64,000 nt of DNA from an uncultured Eubacteriales bacterium (GTDB lineage: Bacteria; Bacillota; Clostridia; Christensenellales; Borkfalkiaceae): positions 1 through 64,000 of the forward strand of contig CASELQ010000010.1 in NCBI GenBank assembly GCA_949288785.1. Direction: 5' to 3'. Below are positions 44,935-54,121 of this stretch, piece after piece. A program made the position numbers and the translations under genes. How positions within the stretch are numbered: the stretch's first letter is position 1; the number at the start of each line of letters is the position of its first letter. The notes below the pieces were generated by a model. The model did not search any database. It was not told the origin of the DNA and saw only the letters and a program-made list of their open reading frames with translations.

Positions 44935-46335
44935 TTACTCTGCCGCGGTATTTTCGCTCTTTTTATCCCGCGTAAGTATGCAAGCCGCGATTGCCGTGCC
45001 CAGCAGTAACAGCGAAAATACCAGCGCGCATATGGGCGAGCCGCCTACACTTCCCGCTGCCGCGTCATCAAGCACGGAAAGGGTAAGTATAAGATATGCC
45101 AAAGAAAGCGCCGCCGCTATGCAGGAAAACACCATATTAAGCATGCCGCCCTTCTTTGCCCCCGTTATCCTGCGAGCAAAGACCGCCATCATTATTATGA
45201 GCAGGACAAAGATAATGAGATAAACGGCAAACGCCGCAATGGACTTATTCATAATGGTATACATAATATCTTCCGGCGCTTCCGTAAGCCCTATCGCGCC
45301 CAAAATACCAATGGCAAGTAACGGTGCGGAAACACCGGCATTGACCGATTCGGTTACTGAAGAACCGATAGTAACCGATTTTATCATGTTTCCGGCAAGC
45401 GTTAAAAACGATATGAATACAAGCGCCGCGCATAAGCCGTTCATGACGTAATTCATAATATTTTTACCGGCGTCCTTGGGGTGGGTTATTATATGCAGTA
45501 CGGCGGCGCCCGCCAAAAATACGGATACAAACGCCACGTTCAATATGGAAACGGTACCTAACCTAAAACTTACTTCCGCGCTCCCCGAGCCCGCTTCCAC
45601 AGACATAAAACTTTTAAGTAAAATCAAAAGCCCCAAAAACGCCGCGGCGGGGGTAACAACGTACTTGCTCATGGCAAATTCCTTTTTGCCGCGCATGCCG
45701 CGCACGAACGCCACAGTACCGATTGCAAAGTACACCGCGCACACTATTATTATTGATGCAACTATGGCGCATAAAGACCCGGCAAGTAAATAGTTTGCTA
45801 TCTCGAACTCACGATAGTATGTACCGGTCTGCGCCAATAATTCTTTGACATCTTTGAAACTGTCCACGAGAAAATAAAAGGAAGTTGCCCCGGAAGACGA
45901 GGTCAACTGCTCCGCTCCCCTTTCGGAATACACCATGGTAAAACTTATAAAGAATGAGCACACGAACATTATGCAGAGCGCCGCAAACAAAAGGCTTTGT
46001 TTTATCACGCTCATCACGTTATACGCCTTGCTTTTTGCCGCCTGCCTTTCCTGCTCCGCCTTTTTAAGTTTTTCGTGCGGCATCATGTAAGTTTCCGCCG
46101 CGGCGGTAATTTTTTTGCCGCACCGGGGGCAAAAAGAGCCTTCGAACGCCGTTCCGCAACCTTTGCAAACGGTCTTCCCGTCCGCCCGTGCGCCGCAATA
46201 AGAGCAAAAAACAGCCTCTTCGGGAATATCGCGCCCGCAATGCAAACACTTTTTCTTTCCGTCCACCCTCGCGCCGCATTGCATACAATATATCGAGTCA
46301 TCCGCAAGTTCTGCGCCGCATTTTTTGCAAACCAT
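44935..46335 (-). CDS. membrane protein with three N-terminal zinc ribbons
   Basis: A 466-residue protein. The first 75 residues hold three zinc-ribbon units: CKKCGAELADDSIYCMQCG, CLHCGRDIPEEAVFCSYCG and CKGCGTAFEGSFCPRCG. After a charged helix (KLKKAEQERQAAKSKA), about eight to nine hydrophobic helices follow, arranged as a membrane domain with short loops. The function is not known; zinc-ribbon-plus-membrane proteins are common in Clostridia and Bacilli and may sense envelope state. The ATG follows AAAAAGGAGAG. Convergent to the mini-protein gene. Confidence 0.75.
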   Translation of the reverse strand: MVCKKCGAELADDSIYCMQCGARVDGKKKCLHCGRDIPEEAVFCSYCGARADGKTVCKGCGTAFEGSFCPRCGKKITAAAETYMMPHEKLKKAEQERQAAKSKAYNVMSVIKQSLLFAALCIMFVCSFFISFTMVYSERGAEQLTSSSGATSFYFLVDSFKDVKELLAQTGTYYREFEIANYLLAGSLCAIVASIIIVCAVYFAIGTVAFVRGMRGKKEFAMSKYVVTPAAAFLGLLILLKSFMSVEAGSGSAEVSFRLGTVSILNVAFVSVFLAGAAVLHIITHPKDAGKNIMNYVMNGLCAALVFISFLTLAGNMIKSVTIGSSVTESVNAGVSAPLLAIGILGAIGLTEAPEDIMYTIMNKSIAAFAVYLIIFVLLIIMMAVFARRITGAKKGGMLNMVFSCIAAALSLAYLILTLSVLDDAAAGSVGGSPICALVFSLLLLGTAIAACILTRDKKSENTAAE

Positions 46336-46497
46336 AGCACTCTCCTTTTTCCTTACTCTTTCATAATTATGAAAGTTTATGAATTGATTTTAACACACCC
46401 TTGCCGCCCCTGTCAATACAGGTCGTGAAATTTTTTCGTAAATTTTTTGCGAGCAAGACCGCCGCAGTTTTTTAAGCAGATCCGCGGGCATAAATAA

Positions 46498-46529
46498 CCC
46501 GTCCTCCGCGTTTTTTCGCGGAGGACGGG
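46498..46529 (-). terminator. terminator of gap
   Basis: A perfect 13-bp stem (CCCGTCCTCCGCG / CGCGGAGGACGGG) with six unpaired bases in the loop, 25 bases after the gap stop. The following minus-strand sequence (TTATTTATG) is T-rich but not a tract. Confidence 0.65.
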
Positions 46530-46553
46530 CAAATTACTTTTGATTATCGCCGA

Positions 46554-47609
46554 TTATTTGATTTCGGAGAAATACTTTATGGTCCTAACCATCTGGCTGG
46601 TATAGGAGTTTTCATTGTCGTACCAGGCAACAACCTGAACCTGAGTCTTGCCGCCCTCCATGGGGATAACCATGGTCTGGGTAGCGTCGAACAGGGAGCC
46701 GTATTTCATGCCGATAACGTCGGAAGAAACGATTTCATCGGTGTTGTAACCGAAAGATTCGTTAGCGGCAGCCTTCATGGCGGCGTTAATTTCCTCTTTG
46801 GTAACGGCTTTGTTCACAACGGCAACCAGGATGGTGGTGGAGCCGGTAGCGGTGGGAACGCGCTGAGCGGAACCGATAAGTTTGCCGTTGAGTTCGGGGA
46901 TAACAAGACCGATGGCCTTTGCAGCGCCGGTGCTGTTGGGAACTATGTTCATGGCACCCGCTCTCGAACGCCTGAGGTCGCCCTTTCTCTGCGGCCCGTC
47001 GAGAATCATCTGGTCGCCGGTGTAAGCGTGAACGGTGGTCATGATACCCGCTTCGATGGGAGCAAGGTCGTTAAGGGCCTTTGCCATGGGAGCAAGACAG
47101 TTGGTCGTGCAGGAAGCGGCGGATATAATATGGTCGTCCTTGGTCAGAGTCTTGTGGTTTACGTTATATACGATGGTGGGAAGGTCGTTGCCCGCGGGAG
47201 CGGATATAACGACGTTCTTCGCGCCGGCGTCGATATGCGCCTGAGCCTTTGCCTTGCTGGTATAAAAACCGGTGCATTCCAGCACGACGTCTATCCCCAG
47301 TTCGCCCCAGGGAAGTTCGGCGGCTTTTGCCATGGCGTAAATGGTGATTTTCTTTCCGTCGACAACGATATAGCCGTTTTCCTTTACGGACCCGTCTTCA
47401 TTGAGAACGGCTTCTCCGAAAGTTACTTCGTGCTCTCTCGCGTAGTTGCCCTGCATGGTATCGTATTTGAGCAGGTGAGCAAGCATCTTGGGGCTGGTAA
47501 GGTCGTTGATGGCAACAACTTCGTAACCCGGTGCGCCGAACATCTGGCGGAACGCAAGACGGCCGATGCGGCCGAAACCGTTAATTGCAACCTTTGTTAC
47601 TTTCGACAT
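46554..47609 (-). CDS. gap: glyceraldehyde-3-phosphate dehydrogenase, type I
   Basis: A 351-residue NAD-dependent glycolytic enzyme. NAD site [15 protein letters not shown], catalytic cysteine in [18 protein letters not shown] (about residue 165), and the phosphate-binding regions TVHAYTGDQ and [14 protein letters not shown]. Ending with [16 protein letters not shown] is typical. It has its own promoter (47652-47680) and a terminator. Strong coding bias agrees with high expression. No pgk or tpi follows, unlike in many Bacilli. Confidence 0.97.
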   Translation of the reverse strand: MSKVTKVAINGFGRIGRLAFRQMFGAPGYEVVAINDLTSPKMLAHLLKYDTMQGNYAREHEVTFGEAVLNEDGSVKENGYIVVDGKKITIYAMAKAAELPWGELGIDVVLECTGFYTSKAKAQAHIDAGAKNVVISAPAGNDLPTIVYNVNHKTLTKDDHIISAASCTTNCLAPMAKALNDLAPIEAGIMTTVHAYTGDQMILDGPQRKGDLRRSRAGAMNIVPNSTGAAKAIGLVIPELNGKLIGSAQRVPTATGSTTILVAVVNKAVTKEEINAAMKAAANESFGYNTDEIVSSDVIGMKYGSLFDATQTMVIPMEGGKTQVQVVAWYDNENSYTSQMVRTIKYFSEIK

Positions 47610-47651
47610 TATTTATGTCCTCCAAATTTATTTCTTTGATTTCCTTAAACT

Positions 47652-47680
47652 ATTATATAGTCAATCGAAATTTTAGTCAA
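47652..47680 (-). promoter_or_regulatory. promoter of gap
   Basis: On the minus strand TTGACT (47680-47675) and TATAAT (47657-47652), spaced by 17 bases, 43 bases before the gap start. The ribosome binding site is GGAGG. Confidence 0.75.
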
Positions 47681-47788
47681 ACATTTTCGCGCCGAATTTT
47701 AAACTTAAAGGGGTTTTAAGGGCTTTATCGGCGGTTTTTCAGATATTTTTATGCCTTTCGGTAGTTTAAAACTTTTTGCGGCGCCCGC

Positions 47789-48904
47789 TTATTTTAAATT
47801 TTCGGGGTTAAGGCACAAAAGGTCTTTGGGCAAAAACCTGCCGTCCTTTCTTATGAGTTCCCCGTCTAAATAAATTTCCCCGCCGCCGTATTCGGGCGTC
47901 TGTATCTGCACCAGGTCCCAATGCACGGCGGAAACGTTGCCGTTATAGCAATCGTCGTAACAGCAGCCGGGCGTAAAGTGTATGGAACCGGATATCTTTT
48001 CATCGAACAGAATATCCCCCATCGGCTTTACTATATAGGGATTAACGCCGAAGGAAAACTCGCCCACGTACCTTGCCCCCTCGTCCGTATCGAACACGGC
48101 GTTTATCTTTTCGGGCGCGTTGCCGGTGGCTTCTATAATCTTTCCGTCCTTAAAGGTAAGGCGCACGTTTTCGTATTTAAAACCGTTCTGCACGGAAGGC
48201 GCGTTGTAGGTTATTACCCCGTTCACGCTGTCCTTTACGGGCGCGGTATAAATCTCCCCGTCCGGAATATTGTGCTCGCCCGAGCACTTTTTGCTGCCTA
48301 TTCCCTTTACGGAAAAAGATATATCGGTATCCTTGGCGATTATGCGCACCTTATCCGCCGCGTCCAGCCGCACTTTAAGCGCGTCCATGGCTTTATCCAT
48401 TTTGGAATAGTCCAGATTGCACACGTTAAAATAAAAGTCCTCAAAGGCTTCCGTGCTCATGCCCGCCTGCTGCGCCATACCCTGATTGGGGTAGCGGAGT
48501 ATCACCCACTTGGTGTTTTTCACCCTCAGTTCGTGGTGTACGGGGTGGGAATAAAATTCGCTCTCTATCTGCAAATTACGCTCGGGCACGTCTGAATTTT
48601 CAAGGCTGTTCTCGCCCCCGCGCACGCCGATGTAAGCAGCCATCTCTTTCATGCGGAAACCGTCGTACTTAGCGCGGAGTTTGGCGTATTCCTCGGTCTC
48701 TCCCATCAAAAGGGCGCGGGTTACGCGATTGTCGGAAATTTCCACGAAGGGATACGCCCCCGCTTTGAACGCCTCTTTTATGAGCGCGGTTACAAGCATA
48801 TAGTCTATGCCCTTTGCCTCTATAAGCACCTTTTCGCCCTTTTTTAAGCTGCACGAATACCGCACAAGATTTGCGGCAAGTTTTTCTATTCTGGGATCTT
48901 GCAT
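47789..48904 (-). CDS. M29-family aminopeptidase (second paralogue)
   Basis: A 371-residue M29 aminopeptidase. Early stretch VRYSCSLKKGEKVLIEAKGI, metal region with YTAPVKDSVNGVI, and the C-terminal GSIHFTPGCCYDDCYNGN and VSAVHWDLVQIQTPEYGGGE with the conserved His and Glu. The glycine-rich VEISDNR region and the order match AmpII/T-like proteins, though only distantly similar to the one at 13838. It is a stand-alone gene between gap and fba. Confidence 0.88.
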   Translation of the reverse strand: MQDPRIEKLAANLVRYSCSLKKGEKVLIEAKGIDYMLVTALIKEAFKAGAYPFVEISDNRVTRALLMGETEEYAKLRAKYDGFRMKEMAAYIGVRGGENSLENSDVPERNLQIESEFYSHPVHHELRVKNTKWVILRYPNQGMAQQAGMSTEAFEDFYFNVCNLDYSKMDKAMDALKVRLDAADKVRIIAKDTDISFSVKGIGSKKCSGEHNIPDGEIYTAPVKDSVNGVITYNAPSVQNGFKYENVRLTFKDGKIIEATGNAPEKINAVFDTDEGARYVGEFSFGVNPYIVKPMGDILFDEKISGSIHFTPGCCYDDCYNGNVSAVHWDLVQIQTPEYGGGEIYLDGELIRKDGRFLPKDLLCLNPENLK

Positions 48905-48995
48905 AATTATCGCTCCTTACCTGTTCTCGTTTTAATTATTATACTACATTTTAACTCCGTTTATAAAGGATTTTAAGCCAACCCGATAAATTTAT

Positions 48996-49024
48996 TTGCG
49001 TATTTTCTTAAAAAATGGTATATT
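48996..49024 (+). promoter_or_regulatory. promoter of fba
   Basis: TTGCGT at 48996 and TATATT at 49019, spacer 17 bases, leaving a 5' leader of about 110 bases before the ATG at 49145. The ribosome binding site is GGGAGGA. Confidence 0.6.
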
Positions 49025-49144
49025 TGTATATAAGCGGCGCAGGGCTTAAAAACCTTTGTCGGCTCCGTTTACCGGCACTCTGCCGTAAAAAGCGGCGGCG
49101 GGTAAAAATCAGATAAAAATTATTTTTTCCGGGAGGAATATAAA

Positions 49145-50119
49145 ATGGCATTGGTAACTTCCAAAAAAATGTTCGAACAAGCCTATAAAAACGGTTACGC
49201 CATAGGCGCGTTCAACGTTAACAACATGGAGATCGTTCAGGGTATCACCGAGGCGTGCAAAGAGGAAAAGGCGCCCGTTATCCTTCAGGTTTCCAAGGGC
49301 GCAAGGGCTTACGCCAACCACACTTACCTCATAAAACTCGTGGAAGCGGCGGTCATAGAGTGCCCCGACATTCCGATAGTTCTGCACCTTGACCACGGCC
49401 CCGATTTCGAGACCTGCAAAGCTTGCATTGACGGCGGCTTTACTTCGGTTATGATAGACGGGTCCGCCCATTCTTTTGCGGACAACATTGCCGTTACCAA
49501 AAAGGTTGTGGAATACGCGCACGACCACGGCGTGGTGGTGGAAGGCGAACTTGGCACGCTTGCCGGCATTGAGGACGAAGTGAGCCACGCGGTAGGTTCC
49601 TATACCCGCCCCGAAGAAGTGGAAGAGTTTGTTTTAAAGACCGGCGTGGATTCTCTCGCCATTGCGATAGGCACCAGCCACGGCGCTTATAAGTTCAAAC
49701 CCGATCAGTGCACCAGAAACGCACAGGGCATCCTCGTTCCCCCGGAACTGAGGTTCGATATTCTGGAAGAAGTGAGCAAGCGCCTGCCTAACTTCCCCAT
49801 AGTGCTGCACGGGTCTTCTTCCGTTCCGCAAGATTACGTTAAGATGATAAACGAAAACGGCGGCAAAATGCCGGACGCTATCGGCGTTCCCGAGGAGCAG
49901 TTAAGGAGAGCCGCCGAACTTTCGGTGTGCAAAATAAACATAGATTCCGACCTGCGCCTTGCAATGACGGGCACCATAAGAAAGTTCTTCAACGAACATC
50001 CCGACAAGTTCGATCCGAGAGAATATCTTAAACCCGCAAGGGCAAACATAAAGGAACTCGTTCGCCACAAGTTAAAAGACGTGCTGGGCTGCGCCGGCAA
50101 AGCGGACGAATGCAAATAA
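49145..50119 (+). CDS. fba: fructose-bisphosphate aldolase, class II
   Basis: A 324-residue zinc aldolase that splits fructose 1,6-bisphosphate. Zinc and substrate residues are in VLHLDHGPDFETC, GVVVEGELGTLAG, GTSHGAYKF and VLHGSSSVPQDY, then INIDSDLRLAMTGTIRKF. It is about 20-40 residues longer than many class II FBAs; the extra lies mainly in the 220-280 region. It is transcribed from its own promoter and ends in a G-rich terminator. Confidence 0.96.
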   Translation: MALVTSKKMFEQAYKNGYAIGAFNVNNMEIVQGITEACKEEKAPVILQVSKGARAYANHTYLIKLVEAAVIECPDIPIVLHLDHGPDFETCKACIDGGFTSVMIDGSAHSFADNIAVTKKVVEYAHDHGVVVEGELGTLAGIEDEVSHAVGSYTRPEEVEEFVLKTGVDSLAIAIGTSHGAYKFKPDQCTRNAQGILVPPELRFDILEEVSKRLPNFPIVLHGSSSVPQDYVKMINENGGKMPDAIGVPEEQLRRAAELSVCKINIDSDLRLAMTGTIRKFFNEHPDKFDPREYLKPARANIKELVRHKLKDVLGCAGKADECK

Positions 50120-50146
50120 GCATATAACAAAATAAGAGCGTTAAAC

Positions 50147-50188
50147 CTTGTGGGGGGGCGCGGGTTGGGGGGGCCCACCAAGTTTTTT
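50147..50188 (+). terminator. fba terminator with a very G-rich loop
   Basis: Stem CTTGTGGG / CCCACCAAG (one mismatch) followed by six T, 30 bases after the fba stop. The loop side has G tracts of seven, three and seven (50152-50158, 50162-50164, 50167-50173), able to form a G-quadruplex in the RNA. Confidence 0.65.
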
Positions 50189-50271
50189 ATAGAAAATCCC
50201 GTTTTAATTAATTTGGGCCGTCCGCAGAGGTTATATTCATAAACGCGCATTTGTTGCGCTAAAAAATCATT

Positions 50272-50285
50272 TATATGCGCATACG
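50272..50285. promoter_or_regulatory. degenerate copy of the CGTATGCGCATACG palindrome
   Basis: TATATGCGCATACG, with the central ten bases TATGCGCATA intact. It ends directly at the stop of the HtrA-like gene. See 38372, 51761 and 61364. Confidence 0.3.
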
Positions 50286-51554
50286 TTATTTGCCCGTGTC
50301 GCAGAACCTGTACTGCCGCGCGGTGAGCGTTACGGAAAAGTCCTCGTAAGAAGAGCCGCCCCACGGGAAAGAAGATTTCTGCCGCTCGCCGTATATGGTA
50401 ACGGTATCGCCGAAGACAAGCCTTTCTATCACACCGCTTACGTCCGCAACGGAAGAAACCGAAATCTTCGTACCGCCGTTTTGGGCTATTCCGGTTATTA
50501 TATCGCCCACTTTAAGCCCCGCGCTTTCCGCCTGGCTGCCCGCGGTTATCGCCGCAACGCCCACGCTACCGTTGCTTTCCAGCACGGTAAAGCCAAAACT
50601 TTCCCTGTGCCCTTCCACAAACCCGTAATTGGCGCCGGTGTAGGTGGAGAGCAGCTCCTCGGCAATTCTTACGAAACCGTTATTCTCTTCCGCCGAAACG
50701 CTTTCAAACGGTATGGCGAAATTTATCTGCTGATAATCGTCGTTCCCTGCGTTGGTTATACCCACGAGTTCACCGTAAAGATTATACAGCCCGCCGCCCG
50801 AATTGCCGTGGTTGGAAGTTACGTCTATCTGCACAAGGTGCATATCGCCTATATCCGCCACCGAGACCACACGGTCGAGATAACTTATATACCCCGCCGA
50901 AAAAGAACCGGGAAGTTCGCCCGTGGGGTTGCCTATGGCAAACACTTCTTCCGCCACCGAAAGGGAATAACCCTCTTCAGTGGGGACCTGCGCCTTTACG
51001 ATATTGTCCGCCGAAAGCCGAGTTCCCGAGAGCGCAGGTTTTGAAAGATCGAGTTTTATCACAGCAATATCGGATGTTTTGTCGCCCCCGATAAGCGATA
51101 CCGCGTTCTCACCCGTAATGTCGCCGCCTATATATCCTTCAAAAATATAATCTTCGTTGTCGTAACGGCAGTTCTCGTCGGGAAGATACAGCGTTATGTC
51201 CCCGCCGGACTCTACAACGTGATGGCAAGTTACTATATATACGTCTTTGTTGTTTGCGCCGCTCTCGTACTGCACATCCACTATAACGCCGGAACCCGCG
51301 CTGGTGCCTTCTGCCGTGCTCATGATTATTGCCACGGAAGTACGCTTTACCGCTTCATACGCCTGCGCATAGTTTGAATAGAGCGTCCTCTCTCCCTCTT
51401 CCTCGGTATTGAACACAACGGTCTGCCTCTCCGCGGTCATGCCCGAACCGTTACCTCCTCCCGAGCCCGTGCTTCTGAAAGAACACCCCGCCGCGGCGGT
51501 TACCGCTATCGCAAATATAAGTAAAACGGATAATATTTTACTGAATTTTTTCAT
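50286..51554 (-). CDS. HtrA/DegP-like serine protease, lipoprotein, with PDZ domain
   Basis: A 422-residue S1C protease. The signal ends in AAAGCSF (Cys about 23), a lipobox, so it is anchored on the outer side of the membrane. The trypsin-like domain has the triad His (VTCHHVVESGG, about residue 133), Asp (TSDIAVIKLDL, about 190) and Ser (NHGNSGGGLYN, about 265). One PDZ domain follows (GVAAITAGSQAESAGLKVGD). The ATG at 51554 follows AAAGGAGGGATAGT; the open frame begins eight codons earlier. Likely envelope protein quality control. Confidence 0.92.
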   Translation of the reverse strand: MKKFSKILSVLLIFAIAVTAAAGCSFRSTGSGGGNGSGMTAERQTVVFNTEEEGERTLYSNYAQAYEAVKRTSVAIIMSTAEGTSAGSGVIVDVQYESGANNKDVYIVTCHHVVESGGDITLYLPDENCRYDNEDYIFEGYIGGDITGENAVSLIGGDKTSDIAVIKLDLSKPALSGTRLSADNIVKAQVPTEEGYSLSVAEEVFAIGNPTGELPGSFSAGYISYLDRVVSVADIGDMHLVQIDVTSNHGNSGGGLYNLYGELVGITNAGNDDYQQINFAIPFESVSAEENNGFVRIAEELLSTYTGANYGFVEGHRESFGFTVLESNGSVGVAAITAGSQAESAGLKVGDIITGIAQNGGTKISVSSVADVSGVIERLVFGDTVTIYGERQKSSFPWGGSSYEDFSVTLTARQYRFCDTGK

Positions 51555-51760
51555 ACTATCCCTCCTTTTTACACCCATATTTTAATTTAACAGTATTGAA
51601 AAAAACTTTAAAACCCGAAAATTTTTAAAATATTTTGCGGCAGAATATTTTAAATTTTCTTATCCTGATTTCATTATTGCCTTACTATTTAAAATTTCTG
51701 TCTTACCGCAAAATATTATATATGTTTAACCGCTTTTTTTGTTTCGCGCCGCCGGGCAGA

Positions 51761-51774
51761 CGTATGCGCATACG
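51761..51774. promoter_or_regulatory. 14-bp palindrome CGTATGCGCATACG (copy 2)
   Basis: Exact copy of the palindrome at 38372. Here it extends to 16 bases (with flanking A and T) and is bordered by GGCA / TGCC arms. It is 206 bases before the HtrA-like start. Confidence 0.45.
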
Positions 51775-51799
51775 TTGCCTGCCGAACGGTATAAAAAGA

Positions 51800-51821
51800 T
51801 AAAGGGCGCCGGCGCCCTTTA
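51800..51821 (-). terminator. terminator of yebC
   Basis: A 22-base perfect palindrome (TAAAGGGCGCC / GGCGCCCTTTA), on the minus strand followed by TCTTTTTAT. It lies 160 bases downstream of the yebC stop. Confidence 0.6.
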
Positions 51822-51981
51822 CCACGCCGGCGCCCGCGGAATACTGCCGCAAACACAGACGCAATATGTTAAACGGCAGTAATTTCCGGTAATTTCAGGC
51901 TATCACTAAAATGAAAATCACCTTACCGCCGACAGGATAAGTATTGGCAAATAAGGTAATTTTATGCGGCGAATATTAAAT

Positions 51982-52722
51982 TTATTCCTCTTCCTCTTCT
52001 TCCGGAAGGTCCACGTTGTGGTAGACGTTCTGCACGTCGTCCAAATCTTCGAGAGCGTCTATAAGCCTTTTGAACTTGGCAAGGTCGTCGCCTTCTAAGG
52101 TTATCTTGTTCTGCGGCACCATCTCAATCTGCGCCTCGAAAAAGTTAAGCCCCTTGTCCTCCAAAAACTTTCTTACGGACGAAAAACCGGCAACGGAAGT
52201 ATGCACCTCGAACGCGTCGTCTTCCGAAATAACGTCGTCCGCGCCGGCCTCTAAAGCATATTCCATCATGGCGTCCTCCGTTAAGTCGGGCGTTCTCTCC
52301 ACTATTATAATGCCCATATTGGTAAAAGTAAAGGAAACGCAGCCCGCGTTGCCGAGCGAACCCCCGTGTTTTCTCATGGCGGTGCGCACAAAGTCCACCG
52401 TGCGGTTTTTGTTGTCCGTAAGCGCCTTAATTATTATGGCGCTGCCAGCGGGGCCGTACCCCTCGTAAGTGAGTTCTTCGTAATTATCGCCCGAAAGTTC
52501 GCCCGCCGCCTTGGCTATGCAGCGCTTTATGTTGTCGTTGGGCATATTGGCGGCCTTGGCTTTGGCAATGGCGTCCGCAAGCTTACTGTTGGTGTTGGGA
52601 TCGGGGTTATTTTTTGCGGCAACCGCTATCTCCCTGCCCACCTTGGTGAAAATTTTGCCCCTCGCCGCGTCCTGCTTGGCTTTTTTAACGGCGATGTTCG
52701 CCGCATGACTGTGTCCTGACAT
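51982..52722 (-). CDS. yebC: YebC/PmpR-family regulator (TACO1 type)
   Basis: A 246-residue protein of the YebC family, which includes DNA-binding regulators and ribosome-linked factors that relieve stalling at proline-rich stretches. The start MSGHSHAANIAVKKAKQDAA and KIFTKVGREIAVAAK are diagnostic, as are the EGYGPAG and FVRTAMRKHGGSLG motifs. The C-terminus is very acidic (EEEEEE). It begins ten bases after the TrmH-type methyltransferase stop, so the two form an operon. Confidence 0.95.
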   Translation of the reverse strand: MSGHSHAANIAVKKAKQDAARGKIFTKVGREIAVAAKNNPDPNTNSKLADAIAKAKAANMPNDNIKRCIAKAAGELSGDNYEELTYEGYGPAGSAIIIKALTDNKNRTVDFVRTAMRKHGGSLGNAGCVSFTFTNMGIIIVERTPDLTEDAMMEYALEAGADDVISEDDAFEVHTSVAGFSSVRKFLEDKGLNFFEAQIEMVPQNKITLEGDDLAKFKRLIDALEDLDDVQNVYHNVDLPEEEEEE

Positions 52723-52732
52723 ATATATCTCC

Positions 52733-53479
52733 TTATGATAGTGAATCGTGTTTCAGGGCGTACATAATTATGCCGGCGGCAACCGCCGCGTTAAGGCTTT
52801 CCATACCGCCCTCCATTGGTACCGATACGCACTTTTGCGAAAGCGCGCGCATACGGTCCGACACCCCGTGCGCCTCGCTGCCTATTACAAGACAGAATTT
52901 TTTTGCCGGCACAAAGGTAAATACGTTTTCGCCGCGCATATCAGCCGCGTAAAAGGGGACATTCACCAATGAAGCAAGCGCCTCCCTCTCCCCCGTGTGT
53001 ATGCGCACCCTGAATATCCCGCCCATGCTGGCGCGCACCGACTTGGGGGAATACGCGTCCGCACAGGCGGCAAGATACAGGTCGTTATACCCCGCTGCCG
53101 CGGCGGTCCTTATTACTGCGCCCACGTTGGCGGGGTCTGCCACTCCGTCCAAAAAGACCGAGTTCCCTTGGGGCGGAGTAAAACTTTCCGCGGGTTTTTT
53201 AACCACTGCGACAACCCCCTGCGGACTCACCTCGCCCGATAAACTTTCAAACACGCTTTCGGTTACCGCGTACACGGTTTCTCCTTTGAGGTCTGCCGCG
53301 TTTTCCAGCGCGTTAAGCCCTTTTTCGGTGCCGAAAATGCATTTTACGCCGCCGAAAGAAAGCGCTTCCGCCGCGGTCTTGACGCCTTCCGCAAGGAAAA
53401 GCCCTTCCCTGTCCCGCGATTTTTTATCGAAAAGCGCGCGAGCCGCTTTTACCTGTTCGTTTTGCCGTGAAGTAATCAT
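52733..53479 (-). CDS. TrmH/SpoU-family RNA 2'-O-methyltransferase
   Basis: A 248-residue rRNA or tRNA methyltransferase with the SPOUT knot. N-terminal substrate-binding part (MITSRQNEQVKAARALFDKK), then the SpoU motifs: DPANVGAVIRTAAAAG, SVRASMGGIFRVRI, LVIGSEAHGVSD and VPMEGGMESLNAAVAAGIIM. The target nucleotide is not evident. It is separated from rplT by a terminator (53488-53518) and precedes yebC by ten bases. Confidence 0.93.
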   Translation of the reverse strand: MITSRQNEQVKAARALFDKKSRDREGLFLAEGVKTAAEALSFGGVKCIFGTEKGLNALENAADLKGETVYAVTESVFESLSGEVSPQGVVAVVKKPAESFTPPQGNSVFLDGVADPANVGAVIRTAAAAGYNDLYLAACADAYSPKSVRASMGGIFRVRIHTGEREALASLVNVPFYAADMRGENVFTFVPAKKFCLVIGSEAHGVSDRMRALSQKCVSVPMEGGMESLNAAVAAGIIMYALKHDSLS

Positions 53480-53487
53480 ACGACCGA

Positions 53488-53518
53488 AATAAAGCCTACG
53501 CTTTCGGTAGGCTTTATT
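53488..53518 (-). terminator. terminator after rplT
   Basis: A 12-bp perfect stem (AATAAAGCCTAC / GTAGGCTTTATT), four bases after the rplT stop, with the A/T-rich ends expected for termination of the infC-rpmI-rplT transcript. Confidence 0.75.
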
Positions 53519-53521
53519 CTC

Positions 53522-53878
53522 TTACTTTTTTAAGTTGGCTTTGGCGCTCTCGCAAAGCGAGGAAAAAGCGGGCGCGTCGGACACGGCGATCTCCGCCAGC
53601 ATCTTCCTGTTGAGGTCTATGCCCGCGTTTTTAAGCCCGTACATGAACTTGCTGTAAGAAAGCCCGTTTATCCTGCACGCGGCGTTGATCCTCGCTATCC
53701 ACAGCGATCTGAAATCGCGCTTTTTCTGTTTCCTGCCGTAATAAGAATAAAGCTGCGCCTTCATCACGGCTTCTCTTGCCACTCTGTATCTCTTGCTCCT
53801 GCCGCCGAAATAGCCTTTGGCAAGTTTAAGTATTTTTCTACGTTTTTTAACGGCGTTTACCGCTCTTTTGATACGCAT
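53522..53878 (-). CDS. rplT: 50S ribosomal protein L20
   Basis: A 118-residue protein that binds 23S rRNA early in assembly and, in Bacillota, represses its own operon by binding the leader. Start [35 protein letters not shown] and the C-terminal [20 protein letters not shown] are standard. Third gene of infC-rpmI-rplT, 11 bases after rpmI. Confidence 0.98.
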   Translation of the reverse strand: MRIKRAVNAVKKRRKILKLAKGYFGGRSKRYRVAREAVMKAQLYSYYGRKQKKRDFRSLWIARINAACRINGLSYSKFMYGLKNAGIDLNRKMLAEIAVSDAPAFSSLCESAKANLKK

Positions 53879-53889
53879 GTCAAACCCTC

Positions 53890-54087
53890 CTATTTATTGT
53901 ATATAAGCGTCTTTACGGTCTTAGCCTGCGTAGCGTCTACGTAAGCGCCGTCGCACAGATTGTTCTTTCTCTTTCTGTCTTTCTTGGTAAGAATGTGATT
54001 CTTGCCGGAACAAGCCCGTTTTATCTTGCCCGTTGCGGTTACTTTGAATCTCTTTTTCGCCGCGCTCTTTGTCTTCATTTTCGGCAT
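53890..54087 (-). CDS. rpmI: 50S ribosomal protein L35
   Basis: A 65-residue ribosomal protein, with [20 protein letters not shown] at the start and [12 protein letters not shown] in the middle, as in the family. It lies between infC and rplT, 34 bases after infC. Confidence 0.98.
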   Translation of the reverse strand: MPKMKTKSAAKKRFKVTATGKIKRACSGKNHILTKKDRKRKNNLCDGAYVDATQAKTVKTLIYNK

Positions 54088-54121
54088 TTTAGTACCCTCC
54101 GTTAGTTTTATTGTTTATAGG

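Larger units (their letters stand above)
51579..51981. other. intergenic region between the HtrA-like gene and yebC
   Basis: About 400 bases without a gene. It holds a AT-rich stretch (probable promoter of the HtrA-like gene), the palindrome CGTATGCGCATACG (51761-51774), and the yebC terminator palindrome (51800-51821). Nothing else was found. Confidence 0.5.
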
